Shown one piece after another: positions 12,145 through 24,445 of a stretch of DNA of 64,000 nucleotides. Where the stretch lies: the NCBI GenBank assembly GCA_010093515.1, contig MU001681.1, positions 77,956 to 141,955 on the forward strand, given 5' to 3'. Position numbers and translations under genes: made by a program. The stretch comes from Lineolata rhizophorae (Eukaryota > Ascomycota > Dothideomycetes > Lineolatales > Lineolataceae). The notes beneath the pieces are model-generated. The model saw only the letters and a program-made list of their open reading frames with translations. It searched no databases and was not told where the DNA came from. Each line of letters begins with the position of its first letter. Positions within the stretch are counted from its first letter, which is position 1.

Positions 12145-15100
12145 ATGGCTAAGGACAAAAAGGGCCCCTCGCTCGAGGGGCACGTCTCCGGCCAGTCCAA
12201 CGAGCCCATGTCGAAGCCAGCCCACTCGCTGAGCTCCCAGGCCGTCATCGAAGAAACCAAGGCCAACGCCGACGATGGCCTTACCACGGCCGAGGCCAAG
12301 TCGCGGCTGGAGAAATTCGGTCGTAACGACTTAGGTGATGCGCCCGGCGTGCAGCCGGTCAAGATTCTTTTGCGCCAGGTGGCCAACGCGATGACTCTAG
12401 TTATGCCTCCCACTCTCCTGCGTTGGCCGTAGAAGAAAAGGCTGATCCAATTTTACAGGTCCTGGTTATGGCAATGGCCGTTAGTTTCGGCATCAAGTCG
12501 TGGATCGAGGCCGGCGTGATTGCGGCCGTCATTGCTCTCAACATCACCGTCGGTTTCTTCCAGGAGTTCCAGGCCGAGAAGACCATGGATTCTCTCCGCT
12601 CGCTCAGCTCACCCACGGCCATGGCTGTTCGCGACGGCGACACCGTTAGCGTCCCCACGGCCGAGATCGTTCCCGGCGACATGGTCGAGATGAAGACGGG
12701 CGACACGATTCCTGCGGACGTTCGGTATGGACCAATCGATCCGTTGCATTGCTCGACGTTTTGCTGATCATATCTTCTAGTCTTGTCGAAGCGGTCAACT
12801 TCGAGACTGACGAGGCTCTCCTGACCGGTGAATCTCTTCCCGTCCGCAAGGAAACCGAAGAGACTTATCCGGAGGACACTGGACCCGGTGATCGTCTCAA
12901 CGTTGCCTATAGCTCGTCCACCGTCACGAAGGGCCGCGCTCGTGGTATTGTCTTCGCAACTGGCATGTACACCGAAATTGGCACCATCGCTTCCGCGCTC
13001 CGTCAGAAGCAGTCCAAGCGCCGGCCGGTTAAGAGGAAGGAGGACGGGAGAGCCGGACCTCATCGCTACGCGCAGGCTTACGCCCTTACCGGTTTCGATG
13101 CGGTTGGTCGCTTCCTCGGTGTCAACGTCGGCACGCCGCTGCAAAAGAAGCTGTCTCGTCTCGCAATTCTTTTATTCGGTATCGCCGTCGTCTGTGCCAT
13201 CATTGTGCTCGGTGCGAACGAATTCAGCGGAGCCCAGGAAGTCGTCATCTACGCCGTCGCTACCGGTCTGTCGATGATTCCGGCGTCGCTCATTGTCGTC
13301 TTGACTATCACTATGGCGGCCGGCACGAAGCGCATGGTCGAGAGGCACGTAATTGTCCGTAACTTGAAGTCACTCGAGGCTTTGGGTGCCGTTACAGGTT
13401 CGTTTCAAGAATGTCGGCAGGGAAGGCCGTCTCGGCTTTTCTGCAAACCTTCCCGTTTCGGAACTAGCGTGCTAACACGACATCTTACAGACATTTGCTC
13501 CGACAAGACGGGTACGCTCACCCAAGGGAAAATGGTCGCCAAGAAAGCTTGGATTCCTTGCTTGGGCACTTACTCGGTCGGCACCTCCAATGAGCCCTTC
13601 AACCCAACTCTCGGCGATATGAGCTTTATGGAGAAACAGCCGAGGGACATCGATTTTGTGCAGCTCGATGAGAAGGAAGGTGTTGTTGACGCTCACGAGC
13701 TCATGAAGCATAACGACGAGCACCTTCTGGCGTATATGAATGTAGCGTCGCTCGCTAACTTGGCGAACGTCCACAAAAACCCCGAGGGCGAATGGCATGC
13801 TCGCGGTGATCCTACCGAAATTGCCATTCAGGTCTTCGCTAGTCGCTTCGACTGGAACAGGTTGAAGCTCTCCGGTGGAGAGAAGCCGGCTTGGCACCAG
13901 GTTGCGGAGTTTCCGTTCGATTCTGACGTCAAGAAGATGTCGGTCATCTTCCGCGAGAACGAGACGAACACCAATTGGGTCTTTACCAAAGGTGCCGTCG
14001 AGCGCGTCATCTACTCTTGCACTTCTGTCGCCTGGAACAAGGGCGAAGGGTACATTCCCATGACGGACAAGTTCCGCAACGAGGTCCTTGCGAACATGGA
14101 ATCTCTTGCCAAGCTTGGTCTGCGTGTGCTCGGTCTCGCCTCCAAAACCTACACGGATGAGATCGATGAGAAGAATGCTGGTGAGATGGATCGTAGCCTC
14201 ATCGAGAATGATCTCGTCTTCCGTGGTCTCGTTGGTCTCTACGACCCGCCTCGCCCCGAGTCTGCCCCGTCTGTTCGCCAGTGCCACGAAGCCGGCATCA
14301 AGGTCCACATGCTTACTGGTGACCATCCGGGCACTGCGAGGGCTATCGCTCTTGAGGTCGGCATTCTGCCCAGTCGTATGAACGAAGTACCCAAAGACGT
14401 TGCGGAATCCATGGTCATGACAGCGTCACAGTTTGACAAACTCAGCGACGACCAGATCGATGCTTTGCCCACTCTCCCGCTTGTTGTTGCTCGTTGTGCT
14501 CCTAACACCAAGGTCCGCATGATAGAGGCTCTCCATCGCCGCAAAGCTTTCTGCGCTATGACTGGTGATGGTGTCAACGATTCGCCCTCTTTGAAGCGCG
14601 CCGACGTCGGTATCGCTATGGGTCAGGCCGGCTCTGACGTTGCCAAGGATGCGTCTGATATCGTTCTCACTGACGACAATTTTGCCTCCATCTTGAACGC
14701 CGTCGAGGAAGGCCGTCGCATGTTCGACAACATACAAAAGTTTATTTTGCACTTGCTTGCTGAGAACATTGCCCAAGCTTGCACCCTGCTCATTGGTCTG
14801 GCTTTCAAGGACTCCCGTGGTCTTTCAGTGTTCCCTCTCGCTCCCGTGGAAATTTTGTGGGTCATCATGATCACGTCCGGTATGCCTGACATGGGTCTTG
14901 GTTTCGAAATTGCTGCTCCGGATATCTTGACGCGTCCGCCCCAGAATCTCGAACGTGGTGTATTCACGCTGGAAGTCATGGTTGACATGCTCGTCTACGG
15001 TCTATGGGTCGCGGCGCTTTGCTTGGGTGCTTTCACACTCGTGTTATACGGCTTCGGCGACGGTGATCTTGGTATCAACTGTAACGACGTGTACACCGAT

Positions 15101-15601
15101 GCCTGCGACACCGTTTTCCGCGCGCGAGCCACCTGTTTTGCCTGCCTCACGTGGTTCGCCCTGTTTCTTGCCTGGGAGATGGTCAACATGCGCCGTTCTT
15201 TCTTCCGCATGCAGCCCAAGTCCAAGAAATACTTCACTCAGTGGATGTACGACGTGTGGCGCAACAAGTTCCTCTTCTGGGCCATCATTGCCGGCTTCGT
15301 CACCATCTTCCCGACCCTGTACATCCCCGTCATCAACCACATCGTCTTCAAGCACGAGGGCATCTCGTGGGAGTGGGGTGTCGTCTTCGTTGCCGCCACC
15401 CTCTTCTTCGCTGGCGTCGAGTTCTGGAAGTTCTGCAAGCGCGTCTTCTTCCGCCGCCGAGCCCGCAAGTCGCTCGGCAGTCTCCCGGCCGACGACATCG
15501 AGGCCCGCGTCTTCGGCAACTACTTCAGCGGCTCGCCGCAGGGCGAGTCGTCGCCGAGCACCCAGAGCGAAGCGGGCAACGAGAAAGCCACCGGGCAATA
15601 A
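12145..15601 (+). CDS. ENA1: ENA-type Na+/Li+ (K+) efflux P-type ATPase
   Basis: P2D-type ATPase that expels Na+, Li+ or K+ across the plasma membrane and gives salt and alkaline-pH tolerance. Four exons (12145-12399, 12459-12724, 12781-13397, 13491-15601) give 1082 residues, the usual length. Seen: a cation-ATPase N domain (GLTTAEAKSRLEKFGRNDL); the RQVANAMTLVL and AVSFGIKSWIEAG membrane segments; the actuator loop TGES; the IPASL motif of TM4, which replaces the PEGL/PEGM type of Ca2+ pumps; the phosphorylation motif CSDKTGTLTQGKMV at the start of exon 4; the hinge MTGDGVNDSPSLKRADVG; and a C-terminal membrane block. The fourth exon opens inside the Asp codon of DICSDKTG. The ATG context is AACCATGG. 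TATA and PacC-like sites lie upstream. The ion preference (Na+ versus K+) cannot be told from the sequence. Confidence 0.95.
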
Positions 15602-17117
15602 CAACGCCATTGAAGCTGCGTCCTTTGTGGGGAGGAGCAGCTGGCGTTGTTTCCTTTTTCGGTGTGGGAAAATGAGGTCTCAAGAACTGCAAGTGAGCGT
15701 TGGTTTGTGCTTTTGTACCCATGCCTCAGCCTACGAGGTCAGGTAAGTGAGGCGCCTTTCTCTGTCAAACTGATAGGGTTCGAGGATCGCCAGAACTCGA
15801 AATGTATGTGTGTATGTGTGCATGTACGCTGTCTTGCAAGCGGAGCAAGGGCTTTAAGAGTTTGCTGTTGTCATGTTTCCTTTATGCCCTATGCCGCTTA
15901 GCTGCCTATTCACCCTTGTCATGTGTAGCTTCTTGCACGGTAGAAAGCGGGATAATGCGCCTTTAGCTATTCTCGAGTTCGTAGCTCAAAATGCAGGGAC
16001 CCCGTAAAGCGGAAAGGCCCCCTTTTTTTGTTCATTCTATGTCTATCCTTTTGACGAATTGGGCTTGGCTGCTTTACGAAATTGACCCTTCTGTGAGCTT
16101 GCGGGTGAGATGGGCGGATGGATGGACTGAATGGCTTTTGTCTTTGCTGCTTAGAGGCGGAGACAGAAGTCTACGTAGATCACTAGTGATTAGAATGAGA
16201 TTTATCAATTGACAGGAACGTTTTACATTATTGATATTGAAAGTGACTGGACTATAGGTGAATAATTAGTACAGAACACTTTGCCCTCGAGTAGACGTAG
16301 GCTTCATAGCGTCTATAGCAATAACACACTTCCTGTATGGCATGGACAATGTTGTCTATATGTATAGTCATTATGTGGATCCACAAAGGCGATTCAGCCC
16401 CATAGACGCCAATAAACACTCTGCATACATACCCTAACCCTGCGCCTCGTAGCGCCTTGTGCTTGTTAAGTCAACATGCATACAACAGAGACAAGCCCGC
16501 GCCGAAAATCGGACGTCCTAGCTCAGGCGTATGATACAAGCGACATGCGAGTTAAGAATCCCATACTGAAGACCCACCGCGGACCCATTCACTAACCTAC
16601 ATACCCCATACCATTTCCAACCCAGGAGCGACGGAGCGAACGAGGGAGGAAGGCGCACGCGTGATGCTCTGCATGCATACAACCAAGTAAAGGGGCATCT
16701 TGCGGCCGTAGATGTACCTGACTGACCGCCTGCACTCCACACACCGCCTCGCCAAACCTTATCAAATTCCCGCAACCAAAGCCTATCCACCCGTATATGT
16801 GCCCCAGATCTGCTGTATAACCACATGCGCCGTAACACATCAACGCAATGGAAAGGTTCCAGTTATCTGCATGCATGCAAGCCCCCACGCTTTTCCCCAT
16901 TCTCCTCGGGCTTGAGGGCGTGCTCATGCAAATCCCGCAACCAACCGTAGCTCTTCCTGTTCTGACAGAGCTAGCCACCACAACCCCGGAACCAACACCT
17001 AGCGTTGTTAAAGCGAACAAGACTGAAAACTAAAAACACAAGCGAAGAAGTTAAGAAGAAAACAGTGGAAGTAGAAGAAGGCAAGAATCCGGCCCCGAAC
17101 GCATCGCCCACGACATC
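15602..17117. other. intergenic between convergent genes
   Basis: About 1.5 kb between two genes that face each other (ENA plus, promethin-like minus). Only short frames without family resemblance are present. A perfect 12-bp palindrome (ATCACTAGTGAT, near 16180) is noted but is probably chance. Transcription terminators of both genes must lie here. Confidence 0.45.
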
Positions 17118-18206
17118 TTAGCCTAGCCCGCTCACACCGCCAACCGCGCCCTTGGCCCCGCCAGCCGTCCCCGTGACTTTGCCCTTCGCACCGCCCGCAT
17201 CCGCACCCGTCGCCTTGGTAGCTTTGTCGACCCCGCCACCGGCAGCCCCGGCCGCGGAGCCGGCGGCCTTGCTCGGCGTGGCGGACGCGGAGCCGGGCTT
17301 GCCCCCTTTGGTAGCGCCGCCGTTCTGCTCCATTTCCCGCGCGTCCTCTTTCTCGTTGTCCTTCTCGGACGTGGCCGCGGCATTTCCATCGCCGCCGCCG
17401 CCGCCGCCGCCGCTGCCAGCGCCGCCACCCAGCGGCGCGCCGAGCGAGTTTCCGAGCGTCTCGCCGGGCGCCGGCCCAGCGGACTGGCGGGCCTGGTCCA
17501 TGACGAAGTCGAGGCGGCCGCCCGTAAGGGCGTTGAGCTTGTCGCCGATGGAGTCGCCCTTGGGGGCCTGGTCGGTGGAGTCGCCGAACCAGCGGAGTAT
17601 GTAGTAGCCGCCGAGGCCCCAGAGGAAGAGGAAGGAGGCGGCGAAGGTGGTGAAGAAGAGCGTGGGGAGGAGGACGAGGAGGGCGACGCCGGCCATGAAG
17701 ACGGTGAAGAGGACGGCGGCGAGGAGGCCGACGAGGAGGGCGGCCACGAGCGAGAAGACGAGGACGGTGAGGGTGAAGGTGACGAAGAGAAGGATGGGGA
17801 GGCCGGTGAGGGTGAATTGGGTGAGAAGGAAAGCCTGGAGGTTGGGGCGCGTTAGCGGACGCATCGTACTAGCTGGAGCGAAGCTCGAATGGGTTGTTTT
17901 GGTGCCGAGAATGAGAGAGGTGGGCAGAAGCGGGGGTAAGTAGGAGATAGGTCCGTTTGGCAGGTTGATACCCGGTGTGGTGACGATAGGTCCCTTCCTC
18001 GCGGGCAACTTATCGCTATCTCACTACCAAAGGAAAGAGCAAGGGGCACGCACCGAGAGCTTTGGATTGCGGAGAGCAAAGGCCTGCAACCGGCCCATCA
18101 ATTCTGCGCGCTTCTCAGGCGGAAGGACGCTGTCGAGCACGGCCAAAGCCTTCGTCTTGACGGTGCCGGCCAGCGCCTCGATCATGCCGAGCACTTGGGA
18201 CGCCAT
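17118..18206 (-). CDS. promethin-like (LDAF1/Ldo-type) membrane protein
   Basis: Two exons (18054-18206, 17118-17834; intron 219 nt) give 289 residues. Residues 1-51 are a helical, amphipathic lead (GMIEALAGTVKTKALAVLDSVLPPEKRAEL). Then about residues 52-130 form an uninterrupted set of hydrophobic segments (LPILLFVTFTLTVLVFSL, ALLVGLLAAVLFTVFMAG, LLPTLFFTTFAASFLFLWG) closed by GLGGYYILRWF. This pattern fits the promethin domain, whose animal and yeast members (LDAF1, Ldo16/45) sit with seipin at ER sites where lipid droplets form. The C-terminal half is low-complexity Gly/Ala/Ser/Lys with a poly-Gly run. The domain call rests on pattern memory. An alternative is another ER-shaping hairpin protein. 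It lies head to head with RPA49, 631 bp apart. Confidence 0.6.
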
Positions 18207-18837
18207 GGTGGTGGTCGGAACGCGCCGCCCCTTCGCACCCAAGGTCAGTCGGACAGGCAGAAGAAAAGGCCAGAGCCTGCCTGCTTAGGATGAAAGAAGA
18301 CGGCAGGGCGTGATTGCGTCGAGTCGGTCGGAGAATAAAATGCGTGGGCTGCACCGCCATATACATGCCGATGTGGCGGGGCGATGCTGGCTTTGCAAGG
18401 CACAAAAAGCTGGTCGACGGACGTCACCAGCGGCCTAAGCGCCACACCCAAGCCTGCTGACCCTGTCGCCCGCCGCTCGATCTGCGGCTTTGGTGGCTTT
18501 TGGGTGGCTATCGCGGGCTGGGCGCCCGCCCGTGTTGCGCTGGCTTTCCGGTCGAGCCTGAGGGGTTGCGCATGTGAACACGCAGAGGAGATGAGCGAGT
18601 TGGCTCGCCATTGGGCGTTTCTGGTGTTGGGATCGCGCTGCGACCGTCATGAGTCCGTGGCCGGTGCACATTAGCCACGAAGCGGCCGCCGATCGTTGGG
18701 CTTGGCAGTCCATGCAAATAGTGCAGACACAACTTTTTTCGGTCTCACCGCCTAGCAAAAAACATTCGCGAGAGCTTGGAGTTCTCCACACCAACTCCGG
18801 ACACCAACCACCTCTCCGCGCAAACACGCAGCCCAAA
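18207..18837. promoter_or_regulatory. shared divergent promoter region
   Basis: The 631 bp between the minus-strand promethin-like gene and plus-strand RPA49 must contain both promoters and 5' leaders. No TATA element stands out. Open frames here are short and not family-like. Confidence 0.45.
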
Positions 18838-20481
18838 ATGTCGGAAAAGAAAAGGAAGAGAAACATCGGTAAACATGGTTTCCCAACGAAGAGGGTTGCG
18901 ATTGACCCCTCAGCGCAAAAATCGACTCGCATTAAGGTCAAGGTCGCAGACGGAAGTGATGAAAAGCTGGGCCCCGTCATAGGTACGAATTGAGCTCCCG
19001 GAAACCACCAACGACGATACGAGACGACGAGACCATCGTGCTAGAAAAGCCTCATAACAAGGTGCTGACCTTACACTTCTAGCATCCACACCCGGCCTCA
19101 ACCTCCCCTCTGATCTCCTTTTTGACGCCTACACCAAGTCCAACTCGTCCTCTTCCCAACCCGACCTTCTCCTTCACTCCTCCACGCACCCCGCCATCGA
19201 CTACACGGCCCGCACATCCAGTGCAGACTCTTCACCCTCAGTTGACGCCCACCTCGCCCACTACATCGCCATCTTCGACCCGACGACCCAATCGCTCCGC
19301 GTCGTGCCTGCGCGATACGTCGACCTGCGCTCCTCGCTCCGCCGCGAGCGCGTCGAGATGACCATGACGAAGCGCCAGCGCGAGGAGGAGGAGGCGGCGC
19401 GGCGGCGCACCTTCGCTTCGCAGCGCAACGAGCTCGGCCTCGAGTTCGGCACCACGAAAGCCAAGCGCGCCATCCAGAGCCAGACCGAGAACGCTATCAT
19501 TTCGCCGTCAAGGCCCGGCGGCGCTCCGCCGCGGCCGCCGCCGTCGCCGCCGTCGCCGCATGACGTGCCCGCAAGCTCTCAGCAGAAACGCAGCCAAGAA
19601 CAGCAGCAGCAGCCGGACACCGACGACCTGGCCGCGCGCGCCATCTTGCGCGGCATGGACACCGGAGGGCATGACGCGCCGACCCGCGAGCAGATGCGCG
19701 CCGGCGTCGACGCGGCGAAGCCGCGGCCGACGCCCGACGTGGCCGCCCAGTCGCCCGCCGACGTGTATCCGCCCGCGCGGCTGGTCGGCGGCGCCGACGT
19801 GCTGCAGCAGATACCCGTGCACGACTGGCTCGCGGCCGAGGACGTGCGGCTGCACTCGCGGTTTGTGGCGCGGCGGCTGGCGGCGCTGAGCAAGGTGGCC
19901 CGGGACGGCGGAAAGCAGGCGAGCGACGCGGTGCTGAAGCTGCGGTTGCTGAGGTACTTGGGCTTGCTGATGGAGTTTTACGGGTGCTTGAAGCCGGCGA
20001 GGGATGGCGCGAAGAGGCTGCCGGCGAAGGAGGAGTGGAAGGCGGGCGTGGGGGGGGTGGTCAGCGAGAAGGCACCAGGCGAGTGGGCGGATAAGGCCAA
20101 GAGGAGGTTCTCGGAAAAGGGCCTCGTGTCCAAGTGGAACGTGGATAATCTGATCACGCACATGTGCGCGTTGGCAGTGACGATCGACAATTTCGCCGCC
20201 GACGTGTTCGATTTGCGTGAGGACTTGAGGCTGGATAACAAGCAGTATGTCTTCTTGATTCACTCCTAGTGACTGCATATCGGGTGGTTTCTATGCTTAC
20301 CGAGGTGCTCTGCAGGATCAGTCAGTATTTCCACGAAATCGGTTGCAAGGTCGCAAACCCGACGGAGGAGGAGCGCAAGCGGTCTGGCTTCCTCAAGGCG
20401 GACACGATCAATCACCGCGTTGCGCGCTTGAAGCTGCCGCTCGACTTCCCGAAGCAGCGCGTCACTTCGAGGAGGCGATAG
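18838..20481 (+). CDS. RPA49: RNA polymerase I subunit A49
   Basis: A49 pairs with A34.5 on RNA polymerase I and supports initiation, elongation and RNA cleavage during rRNA synthesis. Three exons (18838-18982, 19083-20244, 20316-20481) give 490 residues with matching phases. Near the N-terminus (after IASTPGLNLPSDLLFDAYTK) comes the dimerisation domain, with HYIAIFDPTTQSLRVVPARY. A basic linker EMTMTKRQREEEEAARRRTF follows, then the A49 signature QRNELGLEFGTTKAKRAI. The C-terminal tandem winged-helix region contains IPVHDWLAAEDVRLHSRFVA, a middle section, and the end ISQYFHEIGCKVANP...RVARLKLPLDFPKQR. A Pro/Gln-rich stretch around residues 195-235 is a low-complexity linker. The family is recognised by the QRNELGLEFGTTKAKRAI-type block and overall order. 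Length is close to yeast A49 (415), with a longer linker. Confidence 0.88.
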
Positions 20482-21242
20482 AGAGGGTTCCGAACGTCTC
20501 GGCAGCTGATTTTATCACGCGTTCAAATGACTGTTAGCCGCACAAGGAGGTTGTACGCTGTCGACTTTCTTCAGAGGAGCATACGGAGTAGCCATGAGCC
20601 AAAGAAGCTGTGGGAGTGATATCAGTGCTGTTAATGGTTAAGTATACATACACCGTGCAATCAAGAATTGAGGTTCAGGAAGTCCGTCTGCCGCAGCCTG
20701 TCCCTTGACAGTGGTCCCTTGCTTGATTTGAAACCATATTGCGAGGTCCGTGACCGTCAACATCCACCCACAAGTATAAAAACCAGTCTATGCCATCTCC
20801 AACTCCATGTTGCCAATTCGTTCTGCAACTTCGACTCTGAAAGGCTTCTGACGTAGTCCAATGACATGTGGATCACCCAGTCACCCTCCATTTTGCGCTC
20901 AAAATGACAGCAAGGCACACTGGCATACATGCCTCGAGACCCGTAGCCCAGTCCGTATAAAACGCCCAATCAGTGACCTTAGAACTTTCGCCTCGCGTCC
21001 ACAGCAACAGATTCCCACCCAACTAATGCCCTCACCAAACCACGCCTTATCATCCCCTTTCTCTTTCGTGCCCTCTGCAATTCGCTTTCACACTCTGTTA
21101 CGACCTTCCTCTCTTCACCCAACCTTGCCCATCCACCACCACCACCACCACTACCGCCAGATCTGACACCGCATCACCCCACGACACCACCTACGACCTC
21201 ATCACCCACCCACCCGCACACACCGCGCACTTCCTTACCGAT
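20482..21242. other. intergenic between convergent genes
   Basis: A 760-bp spacer between RPA49 and the small minus-strand gene. Only short, family-less frames are seen; one of them ends in a run of His codons (near 21133), which is simple-sequence DNA. Confidence 0.4.
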
Positions 21243-22015
21243 TCACTCGACTCTCCTAACCCCGCTCTCGCTCTGCACGCCTGGCGTGCCCCGGCTCTCG
21301 AATTCATCCTCGACGGAGCGCCACACGGCCGCGTCGCGGGCCAGGGCGGCGTTGTGCCGGACGCGGCGCTCGTGGGCGCGCAGCGCGCGGTCCGCGTGGA
21401 TGCTGGCGCCCAGCGTCATGAGGGACATTTGGAGGAAGCTGTTCTTGGGCGTGTGGGCCAGTGTGTGAGGAGTGTTCCGAGGTGGTAGGTAGGTAGGTAG
21501 GTAGGTAGGTTGGGTGGTTTGGTGGGGACGCACACGGCTTGTTCTTTGGGCTAGACTTACACTTTGAATTGGAAGGTCAGGCCGCGGTAGAGCGGGCTGA
21601 CGGCGTAGCCGGTGGCGGCGACGGCGGTGGCGAAGATGCCCCACTGCGTGGGATGGAGTTGGGATCAGAGGCCTGAGAGAGCTAAGGGAAATAAAGGGAA
21701 TGGAAATTGCCTGTCGTCCCCAGTCTCATCTCGGGCATGTTGTGGCACTTCGGCTCCGGAACGCTGGGATGGTACGTGGGGGCCCGACATCACCCGCGTG
21801 TGTGGAGTGATAACCCAATGCCGGCGAGTGCAAAGCAAGTGGAACACCGCGAAACTCGATGGCTAGGAGATGAATGCCAAAAGCATTCAAGAACGAAACA
21901 AAATGGAAAGGAGCCGCAAACTCACCTTGGCCGCACCGTATCCGGCGCCTCTGGCAGCCTCCCACGCCGCCGCGTTGGCTTGCTCGTCGGTCTTCAATCT
22001 GCCATGGGCCCGCAT
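21243..22015 (-). CDS. small predicted membrane protein, HIG1/Rcf-like in outline
   Basis: Three short exons (21926-22015, 21561-21643, 21243-21438) join in phase to 122 residues. The first exon reads MRAHGRLKTDEQANAAAWEAARGA and ends GYGAAK. The second gives one hydrophobic stretch, WGIFATAVAATGYAVSPLYRG followed by LTFQFK. The third opens FLQMSLMTLGASIHADRALRAHERR and has an acidic, charged tail. So there are probably two short membrane segments with a Tyr-Arg-Gly-Leu turn. The layout recalls HIG1-type respiratory supercomplex factors and similar small mitochondrial inner-membrane proteins of fungi, but I do not recognise it with certainty. Donors (GTGAGT, GTAAGT) and acceptors (GCAG, ACAG) are strong. 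Intron 2 contains a TAGG microsatellite. Each exon is too short to stand out as a long open frame. Confidence 0.7.
21484..21510. repeat. TAGG microsatellite, about 6.5 copies
   Basis: A run of GGTA units inside the second intron of the small membrane-protein gene (read as CCTA on the transcript). It is simple-sequence DNA with no coding effect, and may be length-variable between strains. Confidence 0.85.
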
Positions 22016-24386
22016 GGTCGGTCAAATATCGCGCCCTCGCTCCGAACCGGTTGGGGTGCTGGGTGGAGGCTCAATTGCTAGGCCACGCCTTCGTGCATCG
22101 GACGAGGCAACGGCCTGCGCTCGAGGGGGTGAATGATTCGGAACTTCGAAATGCGAGGCCTCGACGAGGGCACCAAGACACGGGGAAGACGGAGGTCGGA
22201 GGCAGAGGCAGATAGCGAACTCGGGGGACCAAGAGGGAATTAAAGCTTTCCTTCTCGGCCTGACTCGCCTAAAGGGCGCAGGCCCTGGGGTCGATCAGAT
22301 AAAAACGGGCTGTGAGAGGGCGGTGGGATGACCCCGTCCCGGGAGCACGCGAGATGACATACGCCGTAGATAGCGGGGGCGATGCTCACTCGCGAGAGCC
22401 TTGGTGCTGTATGTATGTACGGCCAGAACTGCCCACTCGTTTCTGTGTTCGCCGCCGCCGGACTTTTCCCATTCGCGATTTCTCTTGCTATAGATACGTC
22501 CAGCATCAATCAATTCCCTTTCTTTGGCCCCATTTCTGGCCTATTGCTCGCTGACAGCCAGTCCGGCGCCAGAACCGTGTTGCCGGCCGCAGCCCCCGCA
22601 AATCAAATGCACCGATGCGGCGGCTGTTCCCCGTCATTCCCCCGCCCTTTTTATTTTCTTTTCTCCTCCTCTCCCAATAGCTTTCTCCGTCCCCACGGCC
22701 CCCTTGTCCCTCACCCCGGGACTAACGGCCCGTTGCGCCATGCATCGCCCGCCCTTCGAGGCCAATTCTTCCGGCCCCAGTCGTGCGCCGCGCCCCCCAA
22801 GACCCGCCAGTCTGGATAGCCCGCTCTCATCACTACTACGTACGTCCTATGTAGTACATACTGCCCGCCGCGCCCCCGCCGCGCGGCGCCTCACCACCGA
22901 ATTGCTAGGGGTGTCGCGGAGAACCCGTGGGATTTTCGGCGCTCTAGCCTAGACTCCTCCTCGCCGATTGGACGTGCGCCGCGACTCTGTACATAAGCCG
23001 CCGTAGTCATGGAGAGCTTTATCGGGAGCGCTGATCGGGCGCCGCTGCGCAGGCTCCCAGAGCTACCGGTACACGTACTGCGCTCCAATGACGCTCTTTC
23101 TCGTAGAGAGTACGTACGTGCTACCCAGCAGCGGGTTCAATCTTTCGACAAGTCCGGGCCGCGGCGGGAATTTCGGTCGAGTTCGCTTGAGCTGGGAGAA
23201 TCTGGGGGAGTTTGTGCTCAGGGGTCCTGGCTCTCCGAAGTCGGTACCGGCTCCGCCGAGCTCGCCAAACCGAGGTCCGTAAGTGTTAGTCCCTCACGGC
23301 TATCCTCCTGTGCTGTGGTACGGAGTGTATCTGCCACGTGCACTGGAGGTCGCTGCACAGCGAGCCGCGACGCCACCTCAGATGCGGATCTGGTGACCCT
23401 TCGTGATCGCATTGCATATGTGAGGGGCGGGGCGGGCCAAAGAGGGGATAAAAAAGCAACGCCGCGGATCTTTCGAGAAGGCGGAAGGTAAACTGGGGCC
23501 TGGACCGGCCGTTGCTGGTGTTCTAAGCAAGAAGCGTGGGATAGGATATCACGTCCTGCGGTTCGTAGTAGAGCCTCGTGTTGGGAGTTGACGTAGGTGG
23601 CACCAAGTACTAATGCAGCTGTGGGCGAAGGACGACAGCATCGCGTGCATTGCATTGCTTCGTCGATCGTCCGGACATGATTGGGGATATCCAGCCCTCG
23701 GTCCTGTTGCAAAGACAGGTTGGCACCGTCTATAAGCTAGTTACGAGACGCACTCTTAGGTAGAAGACAAGACCGTGGCGGCCGGTAAATCGGAGAGCCC
23801 AATCAGTCCGAGAAAATGCAAATTATCATGGTGGGAAAAGAGGTACCTAATAGATGTAGTTAACTAGACCAAGACCCGGCCATGGAACTGAATTGAGCAC
23901 AATCATATTGAGTTCCCAACGTGTAAGCCTAAAGACCTCGACGAGAAAGAGCAAAAAACAAAAAAACAAAAGAGGGTAATAGCTCAGCCAAACCCAGCCA
24001 ATTGTAGCTCTCGTCACAAAATGGCAGCTTGCAATGGACAAAGGCTGCAGACGATTTTGGGTAGCTTTTCACGCCCCCGGCAAGAGCGATTGGCCGCTTG
24101 CAGCCTAGGGCGCTCGCCAAGCGAGTGCAGCTGCCCCCAGCGCTCGCCAAGACTTCGACCCGCCCGGCGGCCAACCACGGCCCGTTTACAACTCACAAAG
24201 CGCGCGCGCACCCTTGGCTTCCGTCCCTCCAAACCTCCGAGCCTCCGCACCTCTCGATAACCTAACCTAACCCACTTCACGACCCTTTCCAACACCAACT
24301 CGTTTATCCGACGAACGACGCACACTCTCCATCGACCAAGCCGTCGCGGCATCCGAGCGCGCGCGCTGAGCTCACCGGGCTTGCAG
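22016..24386. other. 2.4 kb divergent intergenic region
   Basis: Between the minus-strand small gene and plus-strand SAC3. Open frames (up to about 160 codons near 23.0-23.5 kb) show no domain, biased composition and no splice-compatible partners. Two CCTAAC copies near 24.26 kb are not telomeric repeats. Otherwise nothing was recognised. Confidence 0.4.
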
Positions 24387-24413
24387 ATGACCGCCGACGA
24401 CCACCCGCAGTGA
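24387..24413 (+). other. short upstream ORF ahead of SAC3
   Basis: An ATG-initiated eight-codon frame (MTADDHPQ, then TGA) ends 32 bp before the SAC3 ATG, if this stretch is transcribed. Such uORFs often lower translation of the main frame. The transcription start is unknown, so it could lie outside the mRNA. Confidence 0.35.
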
Positions 24414-24445
24414 CAGGCATCGCCGGGGATCCGCGCGCGACGACC

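Noticed and set aside
16178-16193. Palindrome ATCACTAGTGAT as an operator
   Set aside because: A single short palindrome far from any start codon, between two convergent genes; no known fungal factor fits.
23009-23491. 160-codon plus-strand frame upstream of SAC3
   Set aside because: Ser/Arg-rich, with no family likeness and no exon partner. Treated as non-coding until transcripts show otherwise.
24250-24275. CCTAACCTAACCC as a possible telomeric repeat
   Set aside because: Only two copies, and the unit is not the fungal CCCTAA repeat. Chance or a branch-point-like sequence is more likely.
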